From an uncultured Pseudoruegeria sp. (GTDB lineage Bacteria; Pseudomonadota; Alphaproteobacteria; Rhodobacterales; Rhodobacteraceae): a stretch of 64,000 nt of DNA. Below, piece by piece: positions 24,848-34,678 of the stretch. Location of the stretch: contig CANMJD010000005.1 of NCBI GenBank assembly GCA_947498155.1, positions 1-64,000 on the forward strand, read 5' to 3'. The notes under the pieces were generated by a model. That model ran no database searches, was not told the DNA's origin, and saw only the letters and a list, made by a program, of their open reading frames with translations. Position 1 is the first letter of the stretch. Each line of letters opens with the position of its first letter. The position numbers and the translations under genes are program-made.

Positions 24848-27022
24848 TCAATCTTTTGAATGCGTCAACTCGGGCACATCCGCCGCCCCTGCAGAGCCAC
24901 GGCCAGACAAAGACGGATTTTCCATAAAGAACCGATGACAGCTAAACGGATGATCCTCAACAGCAAATTCGGGGCGGATAAAGCTGCCATCAGGCCGCAT
25001 CACCCAGCTTTGGGCTTCGTCGGCCAGATTGGCGGCCATGATCTGGCTGACGATCTGCGCTTTTACAGTAGGATTGGTGGCTTCGACCATGGTTTCGACA
25101 CGACGGTTCAGATTGCGCCCCATCCAGTCGGCCGAAGAGAAATAGACCTTGGCCTTTTTCGCAGGCAGCCCGTGGCCGTTGCCAAAACAGACAATGCGGG
25201 AATGCTCCAGAAAGCGGCCAACGATGGATTTGACGCGGATGTTTTCGGATAATCCCTTGATCCCGGGGCGCAGACCGCAAATGCCACGGATTACCAGATT
25301 GATCTTCACACCCGCCTTGCTGGCCTCATAAAGCGCGTCAATGACATCGGGTTCGACCAGAGAATTCATCTTGGCCCAAATCTCTGCGGGTTTGCCTGCG
25401 GCGGCAAATTCGGCCTCGCGCTGGATGTTTTTGATCAGGGTGGATTTCAAGGTCAGCGGCGCAATATTGAGGTTTTCCAATCCCTCGGGCTGGGCATAGC
25501 CTGACAGGTAGTTAAATACTTTGGTCGCATCGCGCCCCAAGGCATCGTCGCAGGTGAAAAAGCTCAGATCGGTATAAATACGCGCGGTGATCGGGTGATA
25601 GTTGCCGGTGCCATAGTGGGTATAGGTGACCAGTTTATTGCCTTCACGGCGCACCACTGTGCTGATTTTGGCATGGGTTTTGTAGTTCACAAACCCGTAC
25701 ACCACATGGGCACCAGCCCGTTCCAGCCGTCGCGACTGGCGGATGTTGGCGGCCTCATCAAAGCGGGCTTTTAGCTCAACAAGGGCGGTAACGGATTTCC
25801 CCATTTCGGCGGCATCGCACAGGGCACTGACGATGGGCGAATTATGCGAGGTACGATAGAGCGTTTGCTTGATCGCCAGAACATTGGGATCGCGCGCCGC
25901 CTGATCCAGAAACCGCACCACCATGTCGAAGGTCTCATAGGGGTGATGCAGCAGCATATCTTTTTGCCGGATCGCGGCAAACATATCGCCTTCGTGGTCT
26001 TGCACCCGTTCCGGCACACGCGGGGTGAAAGAGGGCCACAGCAGGTCGTGGCGCTCGTCCAGCACCAGTTCTTTCAGGTCAGCCACCCCGATCAGACCAT
26101 CAATCTCGACAACCTCTCCGCTGTCGACCTCTAGTTCTTCCATGATCATCTGGCGAAGGGCCTTGGGCGCCCCGCTTGAAATCTTCAGTCGGACAACATC
26201 GCCGCGCCGGCGGCGTTTAAGCGCCACCTCGAATTCGCGCACCAGATCTTCGGCTTCGTCCTCGACTTCAAGATCGCTATCGCGCAGCACACGGAAGGAA
26301 CAATGCCCCTTGGTCTTATAGCCGGGAAACAAGCGCGACAGATGCAGTAGCAGCAGGCTTTCCAGCGGCAGCACCCGATGGGTGCCTTTTTCACTGGGCA
26401 GAACGACAAAACGGTCGATCTGTTGCGGGATCGGCAGCAGGGCCTCTAGGGCACGTTTGTCGCTGATCCGCTCCAGCTGCAGGGCAAGGGCAAAGCCGGT
26501 GTTTGGGATAAAGGGAAACGGGTGCGCCGGATCAATGGCCAGCGGGGAAAGTACCGGAAATACCTGACTTAAAAAATGGTCGGCCAAAAAGTCTTTGTCT
26601 GCGTCGGTCAGATCGTCCTCGGTAAGGATAAAGATGTTCTTTTGCTGCATCTCGGGCAGCAGTTTTCCCCAGACCAACTGTTGGCGCATCATCAATTCGC
26701 GGGCATCTTCGTTGATCAGCTCGAGCTGTTGTGCCGGAGTCAGCCCGTCGATGGCGGGGGTTGTGTTGCCCTCATGATCCAATTCGCGCAAACCGGCCAC
26801 GCGGACGGTGTAAAATTCGTCCAGATTGGCGGCAGAAATCGACAGGAACCGCACCCGTTCCAACAGCGGAACGCGCGGATTGTCGGCTTCCTCCAGAACC
26901 CGCCAGTTAAAGGCCAGCCAGCTGAGTTCACGGTTCATGAACCGCTTGGGGCCTGCGAATTCTTCCTCGGGGAGGTCAAGGGGAGCGGGGGTTTGGGACG
27001 TCAGGAAATTGGAATGTATCAT
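24848..27022 (-). CDS. ppk: Polyphosphate kinase 1
   Basis: This 724-residue PPK1 polymerises the ATP gamma-phosphate into polyphosphate. The N-terminal domain begins FMNRELSWLAFNWRVLEEAD. The catalytic phospholipase-D-like domains contain NYKTHAKI (autophosphorylated His) and THYGTGNYHP, plus ALVELKARFDEAANI. I set the start at ATG 27022 (MIHSNFLT); the longer frame to 27181 only overlaps the hda gene without family sequence. It lies between hda and ppx in the perM-hda-ppk-ppx order common in Rhodobacteraceae. Confidence 0.97.
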   Translation of the reverse strand: MIHSNFLTSQTPAPLDLPEEEFAGPKRFMNRELSWLAFNWRVLEEADNPRVPLLERVRFLSISAANLDEFYTVRVAGLRELDHEGNTTPAIDGLTPAQQLELINEDARELMMRQQLVWGKLLPEMQQKNIFILTEDDLTDADKDFLADHFLSQVFPVLSPLAIDPAHPFPFIPNTGFALALQLERISDKRALEALLPIPQQIDRFVVLPSEKGTHRVLPLESLLLLHLSRLFPGYKTKGHCSFRVLRDSDLEVEDEAEDLVREFEVALKRRRRGDVVRLKISSGAPKALRQMIMEELEVDSGEVVEIDGLIGVADLKELVLDERHDLLWPSFTPRVPERVQDHEGDMFAAIRQKDMLLHHPYETFDMVVRFLDQAARDPNVLAIKQTLYRTSHNSPIVSALCDAAEMGKSVTALVELKARFDEAANIRQSRRLERAGAHVVYGFVNYKTHAKISTVVRREGNKLVTYTHYGTGNYHPITARIYTDLSFFTCDDALGRDATKVFNYLSGYAQPEGLENLNIAPLTLKSTLIKNIQREAEFAAAGKPAEIWAKMNSLVEPDVIDALYEASKAGVKINLVIRGICGLRPGIKGLSENIRVKSIVGRFLEHSRIVCFGNGHGLPAKKAKVYFSSADWMGRNLNRRVETMVEATNPTVKAQIVSQIMAANLADEAQSWVMRPDGSFIRPEFAVEDHPFSCHRFFMENPSLSGRGSAGAADVPELTHSKD

Positions 27023-27071
27023 ACAGCGTCTATCAGGGAATAGGTTAACACGAGCATGACATATTCGCGCC

Positions 27072-27746
27072 TTAAGCGAAATACGCATCCAGAATTTCTG
27101 CAGCCAGCGGGCGGGTGACGGCCTTTTTGCGGGCAAGGGCGGCACGATCCAGGGCAGAAACCAGATTTCCGGCATGGCCAAGGTCGCGTTCCATACGACT
27201 CACCAAATAGGGGATCACGCTCGGGTCTACAGGGGATTGCCGGTCGGCGAACAGTTTCAGCAAGACAGCTGACAAAAGGGAATCATCGGGCGGGTCGAGC
27301 TTTGTGACCGCGGTGCCGACCATGCGGCTGGCCAGATCTGGCAGGCTTAGCGCCCAGCGGTTGGGGGCAAGGCGGTCGGTCACCAGAAGCGGCGCGCCAT
27401 TGGCCAGTACAAGGTTATGCAAATGAAACAGAGCCGTTTGTGCGGCCTGATCCGCAGCGATGTCGGCAACGTTTTCCACCACAATCGGGTGGTCGGCGAG
27501 GGCGGCTATATCGGCGGTTTTCAGGGTGGTGGCTGCGATAATCGAGGCACCGGTTTCTGCCGCAAACACATGGGCCAAATGGGTTTTACCCGCACCCTTT
27601 TGCCCGATCAGGGCCATTTTGCCATTGGGCCATGTTTCTGGCGCGGCCAGCGTCGCCACCGCCAGCGCATTGGTCGGAGAGACAAAAAAATCCTCACGTC
27701 CAAGGGCTGGCCGCGTCTGCAGATCAAAAGCCAGTTGTGTATTCAC
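27072..27746 (-). CDS. hda: DnaA regulatory inactivator homolog (Hda/HdaA)
   Basis: This 224-residue short AAA+ ATPase of the DnaA/Hda family has Walker A ALIGQKGAGKTHLAHVFAAE at residues about 45-64, a Walker B-like IVVENVAD, and a sensor/arginine-finger region LASRMVGT. It lacks the DnaA DNA-binding domain IV, as Hda does. In Caulobacter, HdaA with the beta clamp promotes DnaA-ATP hydrolysis. The N-terminal QLAFDLQ fits the clamp-binding QL(S/D)LxF-type motif. It starts four bases after the perM stop. Confidence 0.88.
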   Translation of the reverse strand: MNTQLAFDLQTRPALGREDFFVSPTNALAVATLAAPETWPNGKMALIGQKGAGKTHLAHVFAAETGASIIAATTLKTADIAALADHPIVVENVADIAADQAAQTALFHLHNLVLANGAPLLVTDRLAPNRWALSLPDLASRMVGTAVTKLDPPDDSLLSAVLLKLFADRQSPVDPSVIPYLVSRMERDLGHAGNLVSALDRAALARKKAVTRPLAAEILDAYFA

Positions 27747-27750
27747 CGCT

Positions 27751-28842
27751 TCAGCCTACGTCATCCGGAAGGTCAGCGGAACCAGCACTGCCTGCGTGCC
27801 CAATATATAAAAGGCTGGACTGATACTGGCCGATGACAAACCGCGTAACCACCCCAAGGGCAGCGGCAACCGGCACTGCGATCAGCATCCCGACAAAACC
27901 GAACATCGCGCCAAAGGCCGACAGCGCAAAAAGCAACCAAACCGGATGCAAACCGACAGAAGAGCCGACAAGTTTAGGCGTTAGCACATTACCTTCCAGC
28001 ATCTGACCAACAGCAAAAATAGCGGCGACGATGCCAATGCTGACCCAATCGCCCCAGAACTGAAACAGGGCAAGGCCAATGGCAAGTACGCCGCCCACAA
28101 GCGCGCCGACATAGGGGATAAAGGTCAGCGCCCCGGCGACAACGCCAACAACGAGGCCGAACTGTAATCCGGCAATCATCAGGGCAGTTGCGTAAAATGC
28201 CCCCAGCAGGAGGCAGACAGTGCCTTGCCCGCGAATAAAAGAGGCCAGTGTTCGGTCAATTTGGCTGGCCAGCCCGCGGATCACCGGCGCATGGTCGCGC
28301 GGCAGGAGGGAATCGATTTTGGCGATCATCTTGTCCCAATCCAGCAACAGATAAAACGCGACCACCGGCGATACCACCAGTAGCACAACGATATTGATCA
28401 GTGAAAAGGCAGTTGAAATCGCGGTGTTCAATACTTCGCCACCATGATCCTTCAGCGCTTCGCCGATGGAATCAAGGGACTGGCTGATGGTCGAGTTTTC
28501 ATCAAGAAGATCGGGGAAGCGGGTCACCAGAAAGGCGCGTAAATCGGCAAAAAGTGTCGGGGCAGCCTCAAACAAGGCGGCGGTCTGTTCAATCAAGGTT
28601 GGCATGATCAGCAAGATCAACAGCGCAAAGGCCAAAAGCGCCAGCAGCGTAATGATGGTTGTGGCCATGGCGCGCGAGCAGCCCCAGCTTTCCAGCCGGT
28701 CGGCCACAGGGTCCAGAAAATACGCCACCGCTGCCCCAATGACAAAAGGCAGGATCACATTGCCCAACGCCCAAAGGATCGCCAGAAGCCCAAGGGCCGT
28801 CAGTCCCCAATAGAGCCATTGTTGTTTGACAGAGAGAGCCAT
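27751..28842 (-). CDS. AI-2E/PerM family membrane transporter
   Basis: This 363-residue polytopic inner-membrane protein has about seven or eight hydrophobic segments, AVAYFLDPVADRLE near residue 40 and TFIPYVGALVGG near 250, hallmarks of the AI-2E (PerM/TqsA) family. Proposed activities include quorum-signal export and Na+/H+ antiport; the substrate is unknown. ATG 28842 (MALSVKQQWL) fits the family better than the 28899 extension. It heads the reverse operon and is divergent from proS across 141 bases, which must hold both promoters. Confidence 0.88.
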   Translation of the reverse strand: MALSVKQQWLYWGLTALGLLAILWALGNVILPFVIGAAVAYFLDPVADRLESWGCSRAMATTIITLLALLAFALLILLIMPTLIEQTAALFEAAPTLFADLRAFLVTRFPDLLDENSTISQSLDSIGEALKDHGGEVLNTAISTAFSLINIVVLLVVSPVVAFYLLLDWDKMIAKIDSLLPRDHAPVIRGLASQIDRTLASFIRGQGTVCLLLGAFYATALMIAGLQFGLVVGVVAGALTFIPYVGALVGGVLAIGLALFQFWGDWVSIGIVAAIFAVGQMLEGNVLTPKLVGSSVGLHPVWLLFALSAFGAMFGFVGMLIAVPVAAALGVVTRFVIGQYQSSLLYIGHAGSAGSADLPDDVG

Positions 28843-28983
28843 AATCAGATTTCCCACACGGTTTGTCACCGTCATCGCCCAAGTCGAGCCGGAATGCAAT
28901 GAAACGTGGTATTCGAACGCTTGTCTGGCCTTGGACTATGGCTTAGACCGATGCGCAACCCTTCAGATGAAAGACCATGCCCG

Positions 28984-30321
28984 ATGCGTTTGTCCCGCTA
29001 TTTCCTGCCCGTCCTGAAAGAAGAGCCTGCCGAGGCCAAAATCGTCTCGCACCGCTACATGCTGCGTGCAGGCATGATCAAACAAGCCGCAGCCGGTATT
29101 TATTCCTGGTTGCCACTTGGCTTTAAGGTGCTCAAGAAGATCGAGAATATCGTGCATGAGGAACAAGTGCGCGCCGGTCACATTCCGATGCTGATGCCGA
29201 CGCTGCAATCGGCGGATCTCTGGCGTGAAAGCGGGCGTTATGATGACTACGGTCAGGAAATGCTGCGCATTTCGGACCGGCACGGGCGCGATATGCTCTA
29301 TGGTCCCACCAATGAAGAACTGATCACCGACATCTTCCGCAGCCATGTGAACAGCTACAAGGACCTGCCCCTGACGCTCTATCACATCCAGTGGAAATTC
29401 CGCGACGAAGTGCGCCCGCGGTTTGGGGTAATGCGGGGGCGCGAATTCCTGATGAAGGATGGTTACAACTTCGACCTCACCAAAGAGGATGCGCTGCACG
29501 CCTATAATCGCCATCTGGTCAGCTACCTGCGCTCTTATGAACGTATGGGGCTGCAGGCGATCCCAATGCGTGCCGATGGCGGGCCGATTGGCGGCGACTA
29601 TACCCATGAATTCCTCGTGCTGGCCGAAACTGGCGAATCCGAAGTGTTTTACGATTCCGAAGTGACAGATCTGACCTTTGGTGATCGTGAAATCGATTAT
29701 GATTCGGTTGAGGCCTGTCAGGGCGTGCTGGAAGAATTCACCAGCCGCTATGCACGCACCGATGAAACCCATGACGAAGCCCTGTTTGCCGATGTGCCCG
29801 CAGATCGCCAGCGCAGCGCGCGCGGCATTGAGGTGGGGCAGATTTTCTACTTCGGCACCAAATACTCCGAAGCCATGGGCGCGACTGTGGTTGATTCCAA
29901 CCAAAAACAGGTGCCTGTCCATATGGGTAGCCATGGCATCGGCGTCAGCCGCTTGCTTGGCGCGATTATTGAAGCAAACCACGATGATAAAGGCATCATC
30001 TGGCCCGAAGGTGTCACCCCGTTCCATGTCGGTATTGTGAACCTCAAACAAGGTGATGACGAAGCCGACGCCGCCTGTGAAGCGCTTTATCAGTCCATTA
30101 CGGCCTTGGGTCTAGAGCCGCTCTATGATGATCGTAAAGAGCGTGCCGGCGGTAAATTCGCCACGATGGATCTGATCGGTTTGCCTTGGCGGATTACGGT
30201 CGGTCCACGCGGGCTGAAAAACGGTGTGGTCGAGTTGACCAATCGCCGGACCGGCGTAAGCGAAGAAATGGCGCCAGAGGCCGCAATTGAAAAAGTCGCC
30301 GGGATTTACGCGAAAATCTAG
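28984..30321 (+). CDS. proS: Prolyl-tRNA synthetase
   Basis: This 445-residue class II synthetase charges tRNA-Pro. Class II motif 1/2 segments are visible ([51 protein letters not shown]) and motif 3 as [13 protein letters not shown]. It is the short alphaproteobacterial form that lacks the large INS editing domain of E. coli ProRS. I set the start at ATG 28984 (MRLSRYFLP), the family start; the upstream in-frame ATG at 28906 adds atypical sequence. A terminator and two repeats follow, facing nadC. Confidence 0.97.
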   Translation: MRLSRYFLPVLKEEPAEAKIVSHRYMLRAGMIKQAAAGIYSWLPLGFKVLKKIENIVHEEQVRAGHIPMLMPTLQSADLWRESGRYDDYGQEMLRISDRHGRDMLYGPTNEELITDIFRSHVNSYKDLPLTLYHIQWKFRDEVRPRFGVMRGREFLMKDGYNFDLTKEDALHAYNRHLVSYLRSYERMGLQAIPMRADGGPIGGDYTHEFLVLAETGESEVFYDSEVTDLTFGDREIDYDSVEACQGVLEEFTSRYARTDETHDEALFADVPADRQRSARGIEVGQIFYFGTKYSEAMGATVVDSNQKQVPVHMGSHGIGVSRLLGAIIEANHDDKGIIWPEGVTPFHVGIVNLKQGDDEADAACEALYQSITALGLEPLYDDRKERAGGKFATMDLIGLPWRITVGPRGLKNGVVELTNRRTGVSEEMAPEAAIEKVAGIYAKI

Positions 30322-30330
30322 GGCTTTCAG

Positions 30331-30388
30331 TTTGATCTAAATATCCCGGGGGGATCTCCGGTGCGGAGATCGGGGGCAGCGCCCCCTC
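30331..30388 (-). repeat. GC-hairpin intergenic repeat, copy 3 (inverted)
   Basis: Read on the minus strand it has hairpin GGGGGCGCTGCCCCC, a variable eight-pair hairpin (GATCTCCG 30353-30360 with CGGAGATC 30364-30371), then CCCCCCGGGATATTTAGATC. Its tail end lies about ten bases after the proS stop. Confidence 0.75.
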
Positions 30389-30405
30389 TGGTTTTTCAAA
30401 ACATG

Positions 30406-30432
30406 GTGCGCCCTTCGGGGCGCGCTTTTTTT
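30406..30432 (+). terminator. Terminator after proS
   Basis: GTGCGCCC (30406-30413), loop TTCG, GGGCGCGC (30418-30425), one G-U pair, then seven T (30426-30432). A TTCG tetraloop on a GC stem with a T run is a strong intrinsic terminator. Confidence 0.92.
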
Positions 30433-30433
30433 G

Positions 30434-30487
30434 GCGACCCGATCGGGTCGCTGTGCCTGCGGCGCGGATATTTAGGGAACAAAGTTG
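30434..30487 (+). repeat. GC-hairpin intergenic repeat, copy 4 (partial)
   Basis: It starts with the perfect 18-base palindrome GCGACCCGATCGGGTCGC (30434-30451) and ends with the family tail GGATATTTAGGGAACAAAGT (30466-30485), nearly identical to the tail of copy 1. The conserved leading hairpin is missing. It ends four bases before the nadC stop on the other strand. Confidence 0.65.
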
Positions 30488-30490
30488 GCT

Positions 30491-31336
30491 TTAGAAGTCG
30501 AGCCCGAGGTCGAGGGTTTTAACCGAATGGGTCAGGGCGCCCGAAGAGATGAAATCTACACCGGTGGCGGCGACTTCGGCAATGCGGGGCAGGGTCATGT
30601 TGCCCGAGGCTTCGGTGACCATTTTGCCATTTACCCGTTTGACTGCTTCGATCAGCGTGCCGTTGTCCATATTATCCAGCAGCACGACATCCGCCCCGCC
30701 GATGGTCAGAACCTGATCCAGTTGATCCAGCGTATCGACCTCGATTTCGACCCGCATCATATGAGAGGCATTGGCCTTGGTGGCGCTGAGCACTTCTTTG
30801 ATGCCGCCAGCGGCGGCGATGTGGTTATCCTTGATCAGGATCGCATCAGATAGGCCAAACCGGTGGTTTGAGCCGCCGCCATGCAAGACCGCCTGTTTTT
30901 CAAACAAGCGCAGACCGGGGGTGGTTTTGCGGGTGCAGGTGATCCGGCACGCCGTACCTTTGGTTTCGGCAACAAATTGCGCGGTCATAGAAGCGATACC
31001 GGCCATGCGGCCGGCGAAATTGAGCGCCACGCGTTCCGCCGCGAGGATTGACGCAGCGCGGCCTTGGATGGTCATCAATGTCTGACCCGGCGCACAGGCT
31101 GTGCCGTCCTGCGCCACGGTTGTGACCTTTAGTGCCGGATCAAAAACCCGAAAGGCCAGCGCGGCGACTTGCATGCCAGAAACAATACCGGTTTCGCGGC
31201 TGTTCAAGCGGGCCGAATAGGTCAGGCCTTCGGGGATCACCACCCGTGTGGTAATATCACCATTATGGCCGAGGTCTTCGGCCAGTGCCGCGCGGATCAT
31301 CGGTTCCAGAATCAGGTCGGGCAGGGGGGCGGTCAT
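30491..31336 (-). CDS. nadC: Quinolinate phosphoribosyltransferase (carboxylating)
   Basis: This 281-residue enzyme converts quinolinate and PRPP to nicotinate mononucleotide, CO2 and pyrophosphate, the third step of de novo NAD synthesis. Motifs are AERVALNFAGRMAGIASMT, TRKTTPGLR (substrate-binding Arg/Lys) and KDNHIAAAGG. Last gene of nadABC; its ATG overlaps the nadB stop by four bases. Confidence 0.96.
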   Translation of the reverse strand: MTAPLPDLILEPMIRAALAEDLGHNGDITTRVVIPEGLTYSARLNSRETGIVSGMQVAALAFRVFDPALKVTTVAQDGTACAPGQTLMTIQGRAASILAAERVALNFAGRMAGIASMTAQFVAETKGTACRITCTRKTTPGLRLFEKQAVLHGGGSNHRFGLSDAILIKDNHIAAAGGIKEVLSATKANASHMMRVEIEVDTLDQLDQVLTIGGADVVLLDNMDNGTLIEAVKRVNGKMVTEASGNMTLPRIAEVAATGVDFISSGALTHSVKTLDLGLDF

Positions 31337-32907
31337 GGGATCAGGGCTCCGGCGGCAGCTTGAATGGTTCGGGCTTTTTTCAGGGTCATCAGGCTGCGGT
31401 GGGCCTGCACCGGATCAGCCGTAGGGTAATCGCTGCGGTAATGTCCACCGCGGCTTTCGCGGCGGGCAAACGCGGCAGCGGTGATCAATGTGGCCGTGGC
31501 CAGCATGTTGTGCATGGTATCGCTGTCGGCCTGCTTTTGCAGATCCGTCAGGATTTCCAGCGCGGCAGCAAGACCTTCGGCCTGGCGCACCACGCCGACA
31601 TGGTCGGTCATACAGTTGCGCAGAATTTGCACGGGATCCGTCAGATTTTCGGGCAGGGCGGCAATTTCAGGAAGCACAACTTCTGCCGCCTCGGATACCT
31701 GTGGAATGTCACGCTCCATCGACTCTGCACAAGCGCGTGCAAAAACCATGGCTTCCAACAGGCCGTTAGAGGCCAGCCGGTTTGCCCCATGCAGCCCCGT
31801 GGACGCCGCTTCACCGCAGGCCCAGAGATTTTTCAGCGAGGATTTGCCTTCCAGATCGGTGGCAACCCCGCCCATGTGGTAATGGGCTGCGGCGGAGACC
31901 GGTATCGGCTGGGTCAGGGGATCAATACCGGCTGCGGCACAGGCTTCTGCGACGGCGGGAAACCGATCAAGGCCGGTTTTTGCGAACACCGTGCGGCAGT
32001 CCAGCATTGGACGGTTGCCAGCTTGGGTCTGGGCAAAAATCGCGCGGGCAACGATGTCGCGCGGGGCCAATTCCGCGTCTTTATGTTCTGCCAGCATGAA
32101 TCGCGCGCCGGCGGCGTTGATCAGCACCGCCCCTTCGCCGCGCAGGGCTTCTGTTGCCAGAGGTGCTGGGTCCAGTCCGACATCAATGGCGGTCGGGTGG
32201 AACTGGACAAACTCTGCATCGGCAATCTCTGCACCCACGCGCGCCGCCATGCCAATGACCTGCCCACGAATACGCGGCGGGTTGGTGGTCAGCGCATAAA
32301 GACCGGCGGAGCCGCCACCTGCCAGCAAAACAGCGGGGCAATTCAGGCGCACCGGTGCCGTCGGGGTGGCGTCATCGGCGCTTTTCAACCAGACGCCGGT
32401 AACGCTGCCGTCGCTTTCTTCAAGAGCCGTTGCCAGCATGCCTTCGAGTACCTGAATTGACGGGGTAAGCAGGGCTTCGGCAATCAGTGCATCCATGATT
32501 TCCTTGCCCGCCTGATCGCCCTTAACGCGGACCACGCGGGCAAAACTATGGGCGGCTTCCAGCGACAGCACATATTGGCCATTTTCGTCGCGATCAAAGG
32601 GGGTGCCAAGGGTCGTTAGATCAAGAATATGATCCCGCGCGGCCTTGGTCACATAGGCCGCGACCGCCGGATCGACGGTGCCAGCCCCCGCGCCGACGGT
32701 ATCATTGGCATGGCTTTCGGCGCTATCAGTGGCGGCCATGGCCGCTGCGACGCCGCCCTGCGCCCAGGACGAACTTGCCCCTTTGCCCAGCGGATCGGGC
32801 GAGATTACCAGAACCGGTCTCGGTGCCAGTTTCAGCGCCGCATAGAGCGCGCCGATGCCAGCGCCGACAATGACGATGCGATCCGTGGTGATCTGCGGGT
32901 CAGACAT
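31333..32907 (-). CDS. nadB: L-aspartate oxidase
   Basis: This 524-residue FAD enzyme oxidises L-aspartate to iminoaspartate for quinolinate synthesis. The FAD fold is IVIVGAGIGALYAALKLAP at the N-terminus, SSWAQGGVAAA contacts the flavin, and HYHMGGVATD and ANRLASNGLLEAMVFA are typical of the succinate dehydrogenase/fumarate reductase flavoprotein superfamily. It is translationally coupled to nadC and overlaps nadA by eight bases. Confidence 0.96.
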   Translation of the reverse strand: MSDPQITTDRIVIVGAGIGALYAALKLAPRPVLVISPDPLGKGASSSWAQGGVAAAMAATDSAESHANDTVGAGAGTVDPAVAAYVTKAARDHILDLTTLGTPFDRDENGQYVLSLEAAHSFARVVRVKGDQAGKEIMDALIAEALLTPSIQVLEGMLATALEESDGSVTGVWLKSADDATPTAPVRLNCPAVLLAGGGSAGLYALTTNPPRIRGQVIGMAARVGAEIADAEFVQFHPTAIDVGLDPAPLATEALRGEGAVLINAAGARFMLAEHKDAELAPRDIVARAIFAQTQAGNRPMLDCRTVFAKTGLDRFPAVAEACAAAGIDPLTQPIPVSAAAHYHMGGVATDLEGKSSLKNLWACGEAASTGLHGANRLASNGLLEAMVFARACAESMERDIPQVSEAAEVVLPEIAALPENLTDPVQILRNCMTDHVGVVRQAEGLAAALEILTDLQKQADSDTMHNMLATATLITAAAFARRESRGGHYRSDYPTADPVQAHRSLMTLKKARTIQAAAGALIP

Positions 32908-33949
32908 TCAATTGCTTGCTCAGATCGATCATGCGGGTGACAGCCAGTTTGGCTTTTTCTGCCATCGCCGGTTCAACCTCAACCGCGCCTTCCATGCTGT
33001 GCAGCGCATAGAGGATTTTTTCCAGCGTGATCTTTTTCATATAGGGGCACATGTTACAGGGTTTGGCAAAATTCACATCCGGCAGGCTGTCGGAAATGTT
33101 GGCGGCCATGGAGCACTCAGTGACCAGCATCACCTCTTCGGGGCGGTTGGTTTCGACCCAATTGATAATGCCCGACGTGGAACCGGTGAAATCAGCCTCT
33201 GCCACAACGGCGGGGGTGCATTCCGGGTGAGCGATGATCTTTGTGTCGGGTTGCAATTCGCGATAGGCGCGCAGGTCTTCGGGGGTATAAAGCTCATGCA
33301 CGATGCAAGAGCCTTCCCAGAAGACGACTTTTTTCTTCGACTGGTTCGCCACATTCTGCGCCAAGAACTGATCCGGCGTCATGATGACGGTATCGCTCTC
33401 CATTGCATCCACGATCTGCACCGCGTTCGACGAGGTGCAGCAGATGTCAGAGGCGGCTTTCACCTCGGCGGTGGTGTTAACGTAAGAGACCACTGGTGCT
33501 CCGGGGTATTTGGCCCGCATTTCGGCCACCCCTTCCGCGGTGATGCTTTCTGCCAGCGAACAACCCGCCGCCATATCCGGCATCAGCACGGTTTTGGAGG
33601 GGTTCAGGATTTTGGAAGTTTCCGCCATAAAGTGCACGCCGCATTGTACGATGACGTCTTCTTCAACTTCGGTGGCTTTGATCGCCAGTTGCAGACTGTC
33701 CCCGACAAAATCCGCAATCCCGTGATAGATTTCGGGCGTCATGTAATTATGGGCCAGAATGAACGCGTTGCGTTCTTTTTTCAGGCGATTGATCTCTATC
33801 ACATAGGGCGCGAAAATCGCCCAATCCGCCGGAGAGACCACGCGATCCATCTTGTCATAGATGTCTTTGGTGGCTTCGGCTTTTTCAAGCGACGGCGCAA
33901 GGTCGTAATGCGCGTCCAGCGTGGCTTTGGCGTGGTTCAGGTCCAACAC
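32900..33949 (-). CDS. nadA: Quinolinate synthase A
   Basis: This 349-residue [4Fe-4S] enzyme condenses iminoaspartate with dihydroxyacetone phosphate to quinolinate. Cluster ligands are expected at C103 (VQCGVHFMAET), C215 (WEGSCIVHEL) and within C298-x2-C301 (CNMCPYMK). LAHNYMTPEIY lies in the first domain. It is the first gene of nadABC. Iron-sulfur dependence ties the pathway to iron and oxidative state. Confidence 0.96.
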   Translation of the reverse strand: MLDLNHAKATLDAHYDLAPSLEKAEATKDIYDKMDRVVSPADWAIFAPYVIEINRLKKERNAFILAHNYMTPEIYHGIADFVGDSLQLAIKATEVEEDVIVQCGVHFMAETSKILNPSKTVLMPDMAAGCSLAESITAEGVAEMRAKYPGAPVVSYVNTTAEVKAASDICCTSSNAVQIVDAMESDTVIMTPDQFLAQNVANQSKKKVVFWEGSCIVHELYTPEDLRAYRELQPDTKIIAHPECTPAVVAEADFTGSTSGIINWVETNRPEEVMLVTECSMAANISDSLPDVNFAKPCNMCPYMKKITLEKILYALHSMEGAVEVEPAMAEKAKLAVTRMIDLSKQLNV

Positions 33950-34097
33950 GTCAGGAACCCTCCTCTTGGCGTTTGGGGCTTTCGGATAGCGTCTTCGCGG
34001 TCAGGTGACCAGATTAAACTGCGTGTTTTGCAGGCTTAGGCATGGGATTGATGCGTTTTTTAGGTCAATTCCCCTCCCTTTGGTGCCGATGGGAAAC

Positions 34098-34535
34098 CTA
34101 TTTGTCCATATTGGTAAAGACTTCGGGCAGGATGCGCGTCATCAGGCTGACAAGGTATGCCGTGCTAACGCCAAAGGTCAGCAGACCCGTGATCGATGCG
34201 ATTGCCCCAAAGATTCGATGCCCTGGTCCCAGAACAATATCGCCGTAGCCTAGGGACGTATAGGTCACGAGAGAGAAGTAAATGGCATCACCCGTGGGCT
34301 CCATTGCGCCTGTATAGATCAACGCGATGGCCCAGATCCAAACCTGAACCGTGTGGGCAATGAGCAACATAAAAAAAGCCGCGCCGACGATCATTGCAGC
34401 GCGCAACGTCGGATGAAGGTGTTTGGAAAAACGGGCGACCCTGACCGAGACCGAAACGTTAACCCCGATCGAGAAGACATGAATAATTGCGCAGATAACA
34501 AGAACCAATGCGCCGAGAGTGAGCTGCTGAAACAT
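34098..34535 (-). CDS. Two-helix potassium channel-like protein
   Basis: This 145-residue membrane protein has three to four hydrophobic segments and the K+ selectivity filter TSLGYGD (near residue 95) between two of them, the Ion_trans_2 architecture. No RCK or cyclic-nucleotide domain is attached. I chose ATG 34535 (MFQQLTLGAL), as the upstream extension is unlike a membrane protein. Divergent from the ThuA-like gene across 143 bases. Confidence 0.88.
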   Translation of the reverse strand: MFQQLTLGALVLVICAIIHVFSIGVNVSVSVRVARFSKHLHPTLRAAMIVGAAFFMLLIAHTVQVWIWAIALIYTGAMEPTGDAIYFSLVTYTSLGYGDIVLGPGHRIFGAIASITGLLTFGVSTAYLVSLMTRILPEVFTNMDK

Positions 34536-34678
34536 GGCGTTGGGCCTTTGGGTGCTTCTACGGAATTGCGGTATCGTAAAGCGCAGAAGGAAGATGCTCA
34601 AGCGCAAAGCAGGTATTGACGCAGAGCCCATCTTTCCGACATGTTGCAGGAAATGAAATCGATTACATTGGGGGAAGC

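Noticed and set aside
28963-30051. 362-codon antisense frame in proS
   Set aside because: Shadow of proS without start signals or recognisable domains.
31285-34039. Long forward frames opposite nadB and nadA
   Set aside because: nadA and nadB have intact motifs on the other strand; the forward frames show no protein family.
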